From Streptomyces sp. CB02923 (GTDB lineage Bacteria; Actinomycetota; Actinomycetes; Streptomycetales; Streptomycetaceae), in contig NZ_LWKZ01000027.1 of NCBI RefSeq assembly GCF_001905005.1, forward strand, positions 248,001 to 312,000: 64,000 nucleotides of DNA, written 5' to 3'. Every line of letters begins with the position of its first letter. Position 1 is the stretch's first letter. The notes beneath the pieces are model-generated. The model saw only the letters and a list, made by a program, of their open reading frames with translations. It had not been told where the DNA came from and did no database searches. Below, piece after piece: positions 45,444 to 55,026 of the stretch. The position numbers and the translations under genes are program-made.

Positions 45444-45881
45444 TCAGCCGGTGAGTTCGGCGGCCAGCGCGCGCAGCGCGAGTTCGTACGAGCCGATGCC
45501 GAAGCCGGCGACCGTGCCGCTGGCCACCGCCGCGATCACGGAGGTGTGGCGGAACTCCTCGCGGGCGTACGGGTTGGAGATGTGCACCTCGACGAGGGGC
45601 GCCGTGCGCTGGGCGGCGGCGTCCCGCATCGCGTACGAGTAGTGCGTGAACGCTCCGGGGTTGATGACGACCGGAACCGATCCGTCCGCCGCCTCGTGCA
45701 GCCAGCGGACCATCTCGCCCTCGTCGTTGGTCTCCCGGACCTCCGCCGCGAAGCCCAGCTCCTTGCCGAGCGCGGTGCACCGCTCCACCAGCCCGGCGTA
45801 GGAGGTGGCGCCGTACACGTCGGGCTCGCGGGAGCCCAGACGGCCGAGGTTGGGCCCGTTGAGGACCAGGACGCGCCTCAC
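45444..45881 (-). CDS. aroQ: 3-Dehydroquinate dehydratase, type II
   Basis: A 145-residue enzyme of the type II fold. Its N-terminal motif V-L-N-G-P-N-L-G-R-L-G-S-R-E-P-D-V-Y-G includes the catalytic Arg/Tyr, I-N-P-G-A-F-T-H-Y-S is the substrate loop, and V-E-V-H-I-S-N-P-Y-A-R-E supplies the catalytic His. It dehydrates dehydroquinate in the shikimate pathway. The GTG at 45881 overlaps the aroB stop (GTGA), placing it last in aroC-aroK-aroB-aroQ. Confidence 0.96.
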   Translation of the reverse strand: MRRVLVLNGPNLGRLGSREPDVYGATSYAGLVERCTALGKELGFAAEVRETNDEGEMVRWLHEAADGSVPVVINPGAFTHYSYAMRDAAAQRTAPLVEVHISNPYAREEFRHTSVIAAVASGTVAGFGIGSYELALRALAAELTG

Positions 45882-46969
45882 GCGGCGATCTCCGCGTGCG
45901 CGGCGAGCAGCATCGCCGGGTCCGGGCCCTCCAGGACGGTGGGCTTGGCCAGGCCGTCCAGGACGATGAAGCGCAGCCGGTCGCCGCGTGTCTTCTTGTC
46001 GACCTTCATCGTCTCCAGCAGCTTGGGCCACTGGTCGCCGCGGTAGGTCAGCGGCAGGCCGACCGAGCCCAGCACGGCGCGGTGCCGGTCGGCGGTCGCG
46101 TCGTCCAGCCGGCCGGCGATCCGGCCCAGCTCGGCGGCGAAGACCATGCCGACGGAGACGGCGGCGCCGTGCCGCCAGTTGTAGCGCTCGTTCTTCTCGA
46201 TGGCGTGCGCCAGCGTGTGCCCGTAGTTGAGGATCTCGCGCAGGCCGGACTCCTTGAGGTCCGAGGAGACGACCTCGGCCTTGACCCGGATGGCGCGCTC
46301 TATCAGCTCGGCGGTGTGCGGGCCGTCGGGGCGCTTGGCGCCCTCGGGGTCGGACTCGATCAGCTCCAGGATCGCCGGGTCGGCGATGAAGCCCGCCTTG
46401 ATGACCTCGGCGAGCCCGGAGACGTAGTCGTGGACCGGCAGGGAGTCCAGCGCGGCCAGGTCGCACAGCACGCCGGCCGGCGGGTGGAAGGCGCCGACCA
46501 GGTTCTTGCCCTCGGCGGTGTTGATGCCGGTCTTGCCGCCGACGGCGGCGTCGACCATGCCGAGCACGGTGGTCGGTACGGCGATCCACCGCACCCCGCG
46601 CAGCCACGTCGCGGCGACGAAGCCCGCGACGTCGGTGGTGGCGCCGCCGCCGACCCCCACGATCACGTCGGTGCGGGTGAAGCCGGTCTGGCCCAGCGCC
46701 TTCCAGCAGTACGCGGCGACCTCGGCGGTCTTGGCCTCCTCGGCGTTGGGCAGCTGGATGGCGATGGCCTCGTACCCCTGGCCCGCCAGGTCCTCGCGCA
46801 GTGCCTCGCCGGTGGCGGCCAGCGCTTCCGGGTGCAGTACGGCGACGCGCTTGGCCTTCCGGCCGATCAGGCTCGCCAGCTCGCCCAGCAGCTGCCGGCC
46901 GACCAGGACCTCGTACGGGTCGGTGCCCGCGGTACCGCCGACCTGGATACGGGTGGCCTGCTCCGTCAC
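45878..46969 (-). CDS. aroB: 3-Dehydroquinate synthase
   Basis: A 363-residue NAD-dependent enzyme with G-V-G-G-G-A-T-T-D-V-A-G-F, V-P-T-T-V-L-G-M-V-D-A-A-V-G-G-K-T-G-I and the metal-binding G-H-T-L-A-H-A-I-E. It makes dehydroquinate from DAHP. The GTG at 46969 overlaps the aroK stop. Confidence 0.97.
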   Translation of the reverse strand: MTEQATRIQVGGTAGTDPYEVLVGRQLLGELASLIGRKAKRVAVLHPEALAATGEALREDLAGQGYEAIAIQLPNAEEAKTAEVAAYCWKALGQTGFTRTDVIVGVGGGATTDVAGFVAATWLRGVRWIAVPTTVLGMVDAAVGGKTGINTAEGKNLVGAFHPPAGVLCDLAALDSLPVHDYVSGLAEVIKAGFIADPAILELIESDPEGAKRPDGPHTAELIERAIRVKAEVVSSDLKESGLREILNYGHTLAHAIEKNERYNWRHGAAVSVGMVFAAELGRIAGRLDDATADRHRAVLGSVGLPLTYRGDQWPKLLETMKVDKKTRGDRLRFIVLDGLAKPTVLEGPDPAMLLAAHAEIAA

Positions 46970-47547
46970 GGGTGTTCCTTCCTCCCGGGCGTGCCGGGGG
47001 CCGCGGCGTCCGCCGCCTGCGTCCCGGCTTCCGGTGATGTGTGTAGCTGCAATGCGTCCAGTACGGCTTCGGCGACCTCTTCGGGCGCCCGGCTGTCCGT
47101 GGCGACCACGGCGCGCGCGACCTCCGTGTACAGCGGGCGGCGCGCCTCCATCAGCTCGCGCCAGCGCTGGCGCGGGTTGACGGCGAGCAGCGGCCGCGGT
47201 GCGTCCAGCCCCACGCGCCGTACGGCGTCGGCCAGTTGGACGTCCAGGAAGACGACGGGCAGCCCGGCCAGCAGGGCACGGGTGCCCTCGTCCATGATCG
47301 CCCCGCCGCCGAGCGAGAGCACCCCGGGGTGGCTCTCGACCGCGGCGCGCACGGCCTGCCGTTCCAGCTCGCGGAAGTGCGGCTCGCCGTGGTCGATGAA
47401 GATGTCCGGGATGGGCTTGCCCGCGCCCGCCTCGATGTCCGCGTCGGTGTCGCGGTACCCCGCGCCCAGCCGCTCGGCCAGCAGGGCCCCCACGGTGGAC
47501 TTCCCCGCGCCCGGGGGGCCCACCAGCACCACGAGCGGCGGCGTCAC
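46966..47547 (-). CDS. aroK: Shikimate kinase
   Basis: A 193-residue kinase. Walker A G-P-P-G-A-G-K-S-T is at 10-18, the shikimate-binding D-T-D-A-D-I-E at about 33-39, and L-S-L-G-G-G-A follows. A ~20-residue Ala/Pro-rich C-terminal extension is present. The GTG at 47547 overlaps the aroC stop (GTGA). Confidence 0.96.
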   Translation of the reverse strand: MTPPLVVLVGPPGAGKSTVGALLAERLGAGYRDTDADIEAGAGKPIPDIFIDHGEPHFRELERQAVRAAVESHPGVLSLGGGAIMDEGTRALLAGLPVVFLDVQLADAVRRVGLDAPRPLLAVNPRQRWRELMEARRPLYTEVARAVVATDSRAPEEVAEAVLDALQLHTSPEAGTQAADAAAPGTPGRKEHP

Positions 47548-48728
47548 CTGATCGCCAGGCCGTCGAGGAAGGACCGCACGTTGCGGCGGGTCTCCGGCAC
47601 GCTGTCGCCGCCGAACTTCTCCGCCACCGCGTCCGCCAGCACCAGCGCGACCATCGCCTCGGCGACGATGCCGGCCGCGGGGACCGCGCACACGTCGGAG
47701 CGCTGGTGGTGCGCCTGCGTGGCCTCGCCGGTGGCGACGTCGACGGTGGCCAGCGCGCGCGGGACGGTCGCGATGGGCTTCATCGCGGCCCGTACGCGCA
47801 GCAGCTCGCCGGTGGTCAGACCGCCCTCGGTACCGCCGGAACGGCCGGTGGTGCGGCGGATTCCTTCGTCGGTGGAGACGATCTCGTCGTGCGCCTGGGA
47901 GCCGGGCACCCGGGCCAGACCGAAGCCGTCGCCGACCTCGACGCCCTTGATGGCCTGGATGCCCATGAGGGCACCGGCCAGCCGGGCGTCCAGCCGCCGG
48001 TCCCAGTGGACGTGCGAGCCGAGGCCGACGGGAACGCCGTACGCCAGTACCTCGACGACGCCGCCGAGGGTGTCGCCGTCCTTGTGGGCCTGGTCGATCT
48101 CGGCGACCATCGCCGCGCCCGCCTCCGGGTCCAGGCAGCGCACCGGGTCGGCGTCCAGCCGCTCCACGTCGGAGGGCTTGGGGACCACGCCGTACGGGGC
48201 CTTCGCCGCGGCCAGCTCGACCACGTGCGAGACGATCTCGATGCCGGCCGTCTCCTTGAGGAAGGAGCGGGCGACCGTGCCGAGCGCGACGCGGGCCGCG
48301 GTCTCGCGGGCGGAGGCGCGCTCCAGGATCGGGCGGGCCTCGTCGAAACCGTACTTCTGCATGCCGGCGAGGTCGGCGTGGCCGGGGCGGGGGCGGGTCA
48401 GCGGGGCGTTACGGGCCAGTTCGGCGAGCTCCGCCTCGTCGACCGGGTCGGCCGCCATGACCTTGTCCCACTTGGGCCACTCGGTGTTCCCGACCATGAT
48501 CGCCACGGGCGAGCCGAGGGTGAGTCCGTGCCGGACACCGCCGAGGAAGGTGACCTCGTCGCGCTCGAATTTCATGCGGGCACCGCGGCCATAGCCGAGC
48601 CGGCGACGGGCCAGGGCGTCCGCCACCATGTCCGTGGTGATCGGGACGCCGGCCGGGAGGCCCTCCAGCGTCGCCACGAGTGCGGGGCCGTGCGACTCCC
48701 CCGCCGTCAGCCAGCGCAACCTGCTCAA
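47544..48728 (-). CDS. aroC: Chorismate synthase
   Basis: A 394-residue FMN-dependent enzyme that converts EPSP to chorismate. Typical segments: L-T-A-G-E-S-H-G-P-A-L at the start, R-A-S-A-R-E-T-A-A-R-V, and a C-terminal A-V-P-A-A-G-I-V-A-E-A-M. It uses a TTG start at 48728, preceded by GAGGAG with five bases spacing; the usual family N-terminus (M-S-R-L-R-W) begins here. First gene of the aro cluster. Confidence 0.96.
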   Translation of the reverse strand: MSRLRWLTAGESHGPALVATLEGLPAGVPITTDMVADALARRRLGYGRGARMKFERDEVTFLGGVRHGLTLGSPVAIMVGNTEWPKWDKVMAADPVDEAELAELARNAPLTRPRPGHADLAGMQKYGFDEARPILERASARETAARVALGTVARSFLKETAGIEIVSHVVELAAAKAPYGVVPKPSDVERLDADPVRCLDPEAGAAMVAEIDQAHKDGDTLGGVVEVLAYGVPVGLGSHVHWDRRLDARLAGALMGIQAIKGVEVGDGFGLARVPGSQAHDEIVSTDEGIRRTTGRSGGTEGGLTTGELLRVRAAMKPIATVPRALATVDVATGEATQAHHQRSDVCAVPAAGIVAEAMVALVLADAVAEKFGGDSVPETRRNVRSFLDGLAIR

Positions 48729-48844
48729 CGATGCTCCTCATGTCCTGCTACTGCGCGAAGTCTTCCCCCTGATCCTCCCACGTCCGCGCCGGTGGACCGC
48801 TGCCCGTCCAGGAACCGGACCGCCGGCCGGACAGGCCGGCCGGG

Positions 48845-49684
48845 TCAGCGCCCGGCGAGCGCCGCCTCCCCCGCCGCGCGCATGGCCTCCAGCGGCGCCG
48901 GCGAACGGCCCGTCATCTGCTCCACCTGCAGTACGGCCTGGTGGACGAGAAGGTCCAGGCCGCCCACGACCGCCCCGCCGCGTGCGCCCCACGCCGTGGC
49001 CAGGGTGGTCGGCCACGGCTCGTACAGCACGTCGAAGAGGGTGCCGGGCCGTTCCGGCACGGCGGCGGCCAGCGCGTCGGTGGTCCCGGCCGGGGTGGTG
49101 GCGACGACCAGCGGCGTGTCGAAGGCCGCTGCCGCCCGGGACCAGTCGGCCGTACGGACGTCCACGCCGAGCCGCTCGCCCCAGCCGCGCATTTCCGCGG
49201 CCCGCGCCTCGCTGCGTACGTAGGCGGTCACCTCGCCCGTGCAGATGTGGGACAGGGCCGCGAGCGCGGAGGAGGCGGTGGCGCCGGCGCCCAGGATCGC
49301 GGCCTGTCCGACCTGCTGGACACCGCGCTCGCGCAGCGCGGCCAGCATGCCAGGGATGTCGGTGTTGTCGCCCGTGCGCCGCCCGTCCTCGGTGAAGACG
49401 ACGGTGTTGACGGCCTCGACGGAGGCGGCGGTGTCACTGATCCCGTCCAGCAGCGGAATGACCGCGCGTTTGAGCGGCATGGTCAGGGAGAGCCCCGCCC
49501 AGCCGTCGTCCAGCCGCTCCAGGAAGCCGGGCAGCGCGGCCTCGTCGATCTCGTGGCGGCCGTACTCCCAGCCGGTCAGGCCCAGTTCGGCGTAGGCGGC
49601 CCGGTGCAGGACCGGGGACAGGGAATGGGCGATGGGCGACCCGAGGACCGCCGCGCGGTGCCGGGCCTGGACTTCACTGGACAT
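48845..49684 (-). CDS. aroE: Shikimate dehydrogenase
   Basis: A 279-residue enzyme with S-P-I-A-H-S-L-S-P-V-L-H (shikimate site), the catalytic Lys in T-M-P-L-K, the Asp in G-D-N-T-D-I-P-G, and the nucleotide loop G-A-G-A-T-A-S-S-A. It reduces dehydroshikimate with NADPH. The ATG at 49684 follows GAGGAGCAGC. It precedes aroC on the same strand, completing the local shikimate set. Confidence 0.95.
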   Translation of the reverse strand: MSSEVQARHRAAVLGSPIAHSLSPVLHRAAYAELGLTGWEYGRHEIDEAALPGFLERLDDGWAGLSLTMPLKRAVIPLLDGISDTAASVEAVNTVVFTEDGRRTGDNTDIPGMLAALRERGVQQVGQAAILGAGATASSALAALSHICTGEVTAYVRSEARAAEMRGWGERLGVDVRTADWSRAAAAFDTPLVVATTPAGTTDALAAAVPERPGTLFDVLYEPWPTTLATAWGARGGAVVGGLDLLVHQAVLQVEQMTGRSPAPLEAMRAAGEAALAGR

Positions 49685-49810
49685 GCTGCTCCTCAGCTCG
49701 GACCCGCGAAACGGTGGATGGACGAACCGCGCGCGGCGGCCGGGGCACCCCGGACCCGGCCGCGCCACGGCCGGGCGGGGGCCGGGCGGCACCGGCCGCC
49801 GGGACCCGCC

Positions 49811-51751
49811 CTACTGGTGCTTGCGCTTGTTGAACTCCTGGACCAGCTTCTCGTGGTCCTTGAGGTTGGTCGTGAAGTCCGTCTTCTTGCCGTCGATCGA
49901 GATGAAGAACAGCCACTTGGCGCTGTCGTCCGGGTCGACCGACGCCTTGAGCGCGTCCTCGCCCGGGTTGCCGATCGGGCCGGGCGGCAGGCCCTTGTAG
50001 AAGTACGTGTTGTACGGGTCGTCGTAGTTGCGGATCTCGCGCGTACCGATGTTGATCTTGCTCTGGTTCTTCAGATAGTTGTACGTCGAGTCGAACTCGA
50101 GTTTCTGGTTCGTGATCGTGTTGCTCGTCGCCAGCCGGTTGTAGACGACCGCGGCCATCTTCCGGAAGTCGTCGTGGGTGATGCCCTCGGCCTGGGTGAG
50201 GCTGGCGACCGTGATCAGGTCCAGCGGCGACTTGAGGCCCAGCTTCTGCGCGTTCTCCTCCAGGTCGTACTTGGTGTACTCCCGGTTGGCGCGCGCCACC
50301 ATCTCCTTGAGGACGTCCTCCGGCTTGGCCTTGCCGCTGACGCTGTACGTGGAGGGGTAGAGGAACCCTTCCAGCGGATCCTTGATCTTCGGATTGCTGT
50401 TCGCCCAGGAGGGCAGCCCGAGGTTCTTGGCCTGGGAGGCGGCGATGTCCTTGGTGGTGCCGGACTTGAGGCTGAGCTTCTTGTCGATCAGCTCGTAGAC
50501 CGCGCCGTTGCGCAGGCCCTCGCGGACGGTGAGGCCGTTCCGGCTCTTGGGGTCGAGCATGAGCTGCACCGCGGACGCCGCCGACATCTGCTTGCGCAGC
50601 GAATAGGCGCCGGCCTGGAGCTGCTTGTCGCTCGCCGCCTCCGTGAAGGCGTCCGCGCTCTTGACGACGCCCTCGCGCTTGAGGATCAGACCCATCTTCA
50701 TGAGGGAGGTGCCCGCGGGGATCTGGACCTGCACGTCCCCCGTCCCCTCGCCCTCGAAGTCGGGGGCCGGGCCGAAGCGGCTCTGCCAGAAGTCGTAGCC
50801 GAAGTAGGCGATACCGCCGCCACCGACGACGAAGACACCGGCGACGAGCAGGCAGGCCATACGGCTGCGCTGCTTGTTCTTCTTGCCGCGGCGCTCGCGG
50901 CCGGCCCGGCGCTCCTCGCGCAGATCGGCGTCGTCGTAGCCGTCGTCGCCGTTCCGGCCGGGCCTGTCGGTCCGGTCGTCCCGGTCGTCCTGGAAGAAGG
51001 AGTGCGCGGGGTCCCGTACCTGCTCGTCCTGGTCCGACCCGGGACCGGCCCGGAAGTCGTCGCCCGGCGGGGTGGGGTGCGGCGGCTGGCGGAGCTGATC
51101 CGGGCGTACCGCCTCGAACTGGGCCGTCTGGGCGACCTGATCACTCGGATCGGCCTGATCGCCCTGGTCCGGCCGCCCGTGCGGTCCGGGCGGGCCCTGT
51201 GGCCCAGGCTGGCCGTGCTGCCCGGACTGATCGTGCGGTCCCGGCTGGCCGTGCGGGCCCGGCTGCCCCGCCTGCTGCTGGCGCAGGTGCTGCGGCTGCG
51301 GCGGCGGGTAGGCGTCCGGCGTTCCGTAGTAGTCGGGGCTCTGGCCGCTGTACGGGTCGACCGGCGGATGCTGTCCGTACGGGTCGTACGGAGCGCCGCC
51401 GTGAGAGGCGTCCCATCCGCCGTCATACTGCTGCTGGGCCGGGGGGTAGGGGCCGGACAGCTCATCCCACTGCCCGCCCTGCGGATGCTGCCCGTAGGGC
51501 GGCTGCAGGCCCGCGTACGGCTGGCCTGCATGAGGCTGGCCTGTATGCGGCTGCCCTGCATGAGGCTGGCCCGCGTGCGGCTGGCCTCCGTAAGCGGCCT
51601 GCTGCTGCGGGTCGCCGTACTGCTCCCCGTAGGGACCGTGCTGAGGGTGCTGAGGGTGCTGCGGCTGCCTCCCGTAACGACCCTGGTCTCCGTAGAGAGG
51701 GTCGTCGGGATGCCACGGTTCGGAGCCGTAGCCCCGGCCATACTCAGTCAT
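49811..51751 (-). CDS. mltG: Endolytic murein transglycosylase MltG with long low-complexity N-terminus
   Basis: A 646-residue protein. Residues 1-290 are cytoplasmic and extremely rich in Gln, Pro, Gly, His and Tyr, with five tandem G-Q-P-x-A pentapeptides at 56-80; this is followed by one transmembrane helix (299-320) and the MltG (YceG) domain. The catalytic glutamate lies in S-L-T-Q-A-E-G-I and the conserved L-E-F-D-S-T is present. It cuts nascent glycan strands. The ATG at 51751 follows AGGGGATCG. Placement between ruvX and aroE is typical of actinobacteria, but the long repetitive tail is elaborated here. Confidence 0.93.
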   Translation of the reverse strand: MTEYGRGYGSEPWHPDDPLYGDQGRYGRQPQHPQHPQHGPYGEQYGDPQQQAAYGGQPHAGQPHAGQPHTGQPHAGQPYAGLQPPYGQHPQGGQWDELSGPYPPAQQQYDGGWDASHGGAPYDPYGQHPPVDPYSGQSPDYYGTPDAYPPPQPQHLRQQQAGQPGPHGQPGPHDQSGQHGQPGPQGPPGPHGRPDQGDQADPSDQVAQTAQFEAVRPDQLRQPPHPTPPGDDFRAGPGSDQDEQVRDPAHSFFQDDRDDRTDRPGRNGDDGYDDADLREERRAGRERRGKKNKQRSRMACLLVAGVFVVGGGGIAYFGYDFWQSRFGPAPDFEGEGTGDVQVQIPAGTSLMKMGLILKREGVVKSADAFTEAASDKQLQAGAYSLRKQMSAASAVQLMLDPKSRNGLTVREGLRNGAVYELIDKKLSLKSGTTKDIAASQAKNLGLPSWANSNPKIKDPLEGFLYPSTYSVSGKAKPEDVLKEMVARANREYTKYDLEENAQKLGLKSPLDLITVASLTQAEGITHDDFRKMAAVVYNRLATSNTITNQKLEFDSTYNYLKNQSKINIGTREIRNYDDPYNTYFYKGLPPGPIGNPGEDALKASVDPDDSAKWLFFISIDGKKTDFTTNLKDHEKLVQEFNKRKHQ

Positions 51752-51878
51752 CGATCCCCTAGAGCCGCGAGGCGGTGCGCTCCTGGGTGGCAGCGCGCTG
51801 ACGGTACCGACCGCCTCTTTCTGCACGTGCGGTTGTTCGATCCGCCGCTACGTCGCGCGGAACGTTACCGTACCGCGA

Positions 51879-52343
51879 TCAGATGACCACTTCGACGCTC
51901 TCTCCGGGTGGCTGCCCAGACACCCGTTCGGTCTCCAGCGCGCTCTGCAGGATCACCACGGCAGCGGCCTGGTCCACGACGGAGCGGCCCTTCTTGCTCC
52001 GGACCCCCGAGGCCCGCAGTCCCTGCGTGGCTGTGACCGTTGTCATGCGCTCATCGACGAGCCGTACCGCCACCGGAGCGATCCCCCGCGCCATCTCCTG
52101 CGCGAAGGCCCGCACCTTTGCCGCGGCCGGCCCCTCTCCCCCGTTCAGGGAGCGGGGCAGGCCGACGACGACCTCGATGGGTTCGTACTCCTCGACGATG
52201 GCCTTGAGCCGCCGGTGCGCGGCCGGAACGTCCCGGCCCGGCACCGTCTCGACGGGGGTCGCGAGGACCCCGTCGGGGTCGCACGAGGCGACCCCGATCC
52301 GGGCGTCACCGACATCGATGGCGAGGCGCCTGCCGCGCCGCAT
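51879..52343 (-). CDS. ruvX: Putative pre-16S rRNA nuclease / Holliday junction resolvase YqgF (RuvX)
   Basis: A 154-residue RNase-H-fold protein: R-L-A-I-D-V-G-D-A-R-I-G-V-A with the first catalytic Asp at 10, V-V-V-G-L-P-R-S-L-N, and D-E-R-M-T-T-V-T-A. YqgF is essential for 16S 5'-end maturation in several bacteria. The ATG at 52343 gives the family N-terminus; a GTG three codons earlier is possible. Confidence 0.94.
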   Translation of the reverse strand: MRRGRRLAIDVGDARIGVASCDPDGVLATPVETVPGRDVPAAHRRLKAIVEEYEPIEVVVGLPRSLNGGEGPAAAKVRAFAQEMARGIAPVAVRLVDERMTTVTATQGLRASGVRSKKGRSVVDQAAAVVILQSALETERVSGQPPGESVEVVI

Positions 52344-52356
52344 CTCACTCACGCGC

Positions 52357-55026
52357 TCAGGCCGCCTCGGCCACGAGACGCTCGACGGCCTCGATCGCCT
52401 CGGGCACCGCGGCGGCGTTCTGGCCGCCGCCCTGGGCGACGTCCGGCTTGCCGCCGCCACCGCCGCCGAGCGTCTTGGCAGCGGTACGGACCAGGTCACC
52501 GGCCTTGATGCCGCGCTCGCGGGCGGCCTCGTCGGTGGCGATGACGGTCAGCGGGCGTCCGTTGGCCACGGTGAACAGGGCGACGACGACCGGGCGGTCG
52601 CCCGGGATGCGGCCGCGCACGTCCAGCACCAGCTTGCGCAGGTCGTCGGCGGAGGTGCCGTCGGCGACCTGGGCGGCGGCCAGCGCGATGCCCCGTACGT
52701 CCTTGGCGCCCTGGGCCAGCCCGGCGGCGGCCTGGAGGACCTTCTCGGCGCGGTAGCGCTCGATCTCCTTCTCGGCCTCGCGGAGCTTGGCCAGCATCCC
52801 GGAGACCTTCTCGGGCAGCTCCTCGGGACGGCCCTTGACCAGCTCGGTCAGCTGCGAGACGACGGTGTGCTCACGGGCCAGGAAGTGGTACGCGTCGGCG
52901 CCGACCAGGGCCTCGACGCGGCGCACGCCGGAGCCGATGGACGACTCGCCGAGCAGCTTGACCAGGCCGAGCTGGGCGGTGTTCGCCACGTGCGTGCCGC
53001 CGCACAGCTCCTTGGAGAAGTCGCCGATGGTCACCACGCGCACCTGGTCGCCGTACTTCTCGCCGAACTCGGCGATGGCGCCCTGCTTCTTGGCGTCCTC
53101 CATGCTCATGACCTCGGCCTGGACGTCCAGCTCGCGGGAGAGCACCTCGTTGATCCGCTGCTCGACGTCGGTCAGGACGGTGCCGGGCACGGCGGCCGGC
53201 GAGCCGAAGTCGAAGCGGAAGCGGCCCGGGGAGTTCTCCGAACCGGCCTGGGCGGCGGTGGGGCCGAGCGCGTCGCGCAGCGCCTGGTGGGTGAGGTGGG
53301 TGGCGCTGTGGGCGCGGGCGATGGCCCGGCGGCGCCTGACGTCGATGGTGGCGTACGCGGCCGAGCCGACCACGACCTCGCCGACCTGGACGACGCCCTT
53401 GTGCACCGTGACGCCGGGGACCGGCCGCTGCACGTCGCGGACCTCGACGACGGCGCCCGACTCCAGCCGGATGCGGCCGGTGTCGGCGAGCTGGCCGCCG
53501 CCCTCGGCGTAGAAGGGGGTGCGGTCCAGGACGATCTCGACCTCGTCGCCCTCGTGGGCGGCGGGCGCGGCCGAGCCGTTGGCCAGCAGGCCCACGACGG
53601 TCGACTCGCCCTCGGTGTGGGCGTAGCCGGTGAAGACGGTGGCGCCGGCGCGGTCGGCGACCTCGCGGTAGGCGGACAGGTCGGCGTGGCCGTGCTTCTT
53701 GGCCTGGGCGTCGGCCTTGGCGCGCTCCCGCTGTTCCTTCATCAGCCGGCGGAAGCCGTTCTCGTCCACCGAAAGGCCCTGTTCGGCGGCCATTTCGAGG
53801 GTGAGGTCGATGGGGAAGCCCCAGGTGTCGTGGAGCAGGAACGCCTTGTCGCCGGAGAGCACCGTGCCGCCGCCGGCCTTGGTCTCGGTGACGGCGGTGT
53901 CCAGGATGTTGGTGCCGGCCTTGAGCGTCTTGAGGAAGGCGGCCTCTTCGGCGAGGGCGACCGTCTCGATGCGCCTGCGGTCCTCCAGCAGCTCCGGGTA
54001 CTGCTGGCCCATCGTCTTGATGACGACGTCGAGCAGTTCGGCGACGACGTGGCCGGTGGCGCCGAGCAGGCGCATGTTGCGGATGGCGCGGCGCATGATG
54101 CGGCGGAGCACGTAGCCGCGGCCCTCGTTGCCGGGGGTGACGCCGTCGCCGATGAGCATGGTGGAGGTGCGCATGTGGTCGGCGACCACGCGCAGCGACA
54201 CGTCGGAGTCCTCGCCGGCGCCGTAGCGCACGCCGGTCAGCTCGCCGGCCTTGTCGATGACGACGCGCAGGGTGTCGGTCTCGTACATGTTGTGGACGCC
54301 CTGGAGGATCATCGCCAGGCGTTCCAGGCCGAGGCCGGTGTCGATGTTCTGGCTCGGCAGGTCGCCGAGGATCTCGAAGTCCTCCTTCGAGGTGCCGGCG
54401 CCGCGCTCGTACTGCATGAAGACCAGGTTCCAGATCTCCACGTACCGCTCGTCGTTGACGGCCGGGCCGCCCTCGACGCCGAACTCCGGGCCGCGGTCGT
54501 AGTTGATCTCGGAGCACGGGCCGCACGGGCCCGGGACGCCCATGGACCAGTAGTTCTCGGACTTGCCCAGGCGCTGGATGCGCTCCTTGGGCACGCCGAC
54601 GACCTCGTGCCAGATGCGCTCGGCCTCGTCGTCGTCCAGGTAGACCGTGACCCAGAGCTTCTCCGGGTCCAGGCCGTAGCCGCCGTCCGCCTGCGAGCTG
54701 GTCAGCAGCTCCCAGGCGTACGTGATGGCGCCTTCCTTGAAGTAGTCGCCGAAGGAGAAGTTGCCGCACATCTGGAAGAACGTGCCGTGCCGGGTGGTCT
54801 TGCCGACCTCTTCGATGTCCGGCGTGCGCACGCACTTCTGGACGCTGGTGGCCCGGTCGAAGGGCGGCTTGACCTCGCCGAGGAAGTACGGCTTGAAGGG
54901 CACCATGCCCGCGGGGACCAGCAGCAGCGTCGGGTCGTCCGCGATGAGCGACGCCGACGGCACGACGGTGTGCCCGCGCTCCTCGAAGAAGCGCAGCCAG
55001 CGGCGGCGGATTTCAGCCGACTCCAT
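52357..55026 (-). CDS. alaS: Alanyl-tRNA synthetase
   Basis: An 889-residue class II synthetase. The N-terminal catalytic domain begins with F-F-E-E-R-G-H-T-V-V-P-S-A-S-L; the editing domain has the zinc motif A-H-S-A-T-H-L-T-H and, later, C-G-G-T-H-V; and the C-Ala domain is glycine-rich with G-G-G-G-G-K-P-D. It is full length. The ATG at 55026 shares its last base region with the stop of the small upstream gene (TGATG). Confidence 0.97.
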   Translation of the reverse strand: MESAEIRRRWLRFFEERGHTVVPSASLIADDPTLLLVPAGMVPFKPYFLGEVKPPFDRATSVQKCVRTPDIEEVGKTTRHGTFFQMCGNFSFGDYFKEGAITYAWELLTSSQADGGYGLDPEKLWVTVYLDDDEAERIWHEVVGVPKERIQRLGKSENYWSMGVPGPCGPCSEINYDRGPEFGVEGGPAVNDERYVEIWNLVFMQYERGAGTSKEDFEILGDLPSQNIDTGLGLERLAMILQGVHNMYETDTLRVVIDKAGELTGVRYGAGEDSDVSLRVVADHMRTSTMLIGDGVTPGNEGRGYVLRRIMRRAIRNMRLLGATGHVVAELLDVVIKTMGQQYPELLEDRRRIETVALAEEAAFLKTLKAGTNILDTAVTETKAGGGTVLSGDKAFLLHDTWGFPIDLTLEMAAEQGLSVDENGFRRLMKEQRERAKADAQAKKHGHADLSAYREVADRAGATVFTGYAHTEGESTVVGLLANGSAAPAAHEGDEVEIVLDRTPFYAEGGGQLADTGRIRLESGAVVEVRDVQRPVPGVTVHKGVVQVGEVVVGSAAYATIDVRRRRAIARAHSATHLTHQALRDALGPTAAQAGSENSPGRFRFDFGSPAAVPGTVLTDVEQRINEVLSRELDVQAEVMSMEDAKKQGAIAEFGEKYGDQVRVVTIGDFSKELCGGTHVANTAQLGLVKLLGESSIGSGVRRVEALVGADAYHFLAREHTVVSQLTELVKGRPEELPEKVSGMLAKLREAEKEIERYRAEKVLQAAAGLAQGAKDVRGIALAAAQVADGTSADDLRKLVLDVRGRIPGDRPVVVALFTVANGRPLTVIATDEAARERGIKAGDLVRTAAKTLGGGGGGKPDVAQGGGQNAAAVPEAIEAVERLVAEAA

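Noticed and set aside
48941..51886. Plus-strand 981-residue frame opposite aroE and mltG
   Set aside because: Pure antisense shadow; composition follows third-position GC of the genes on the other strand.
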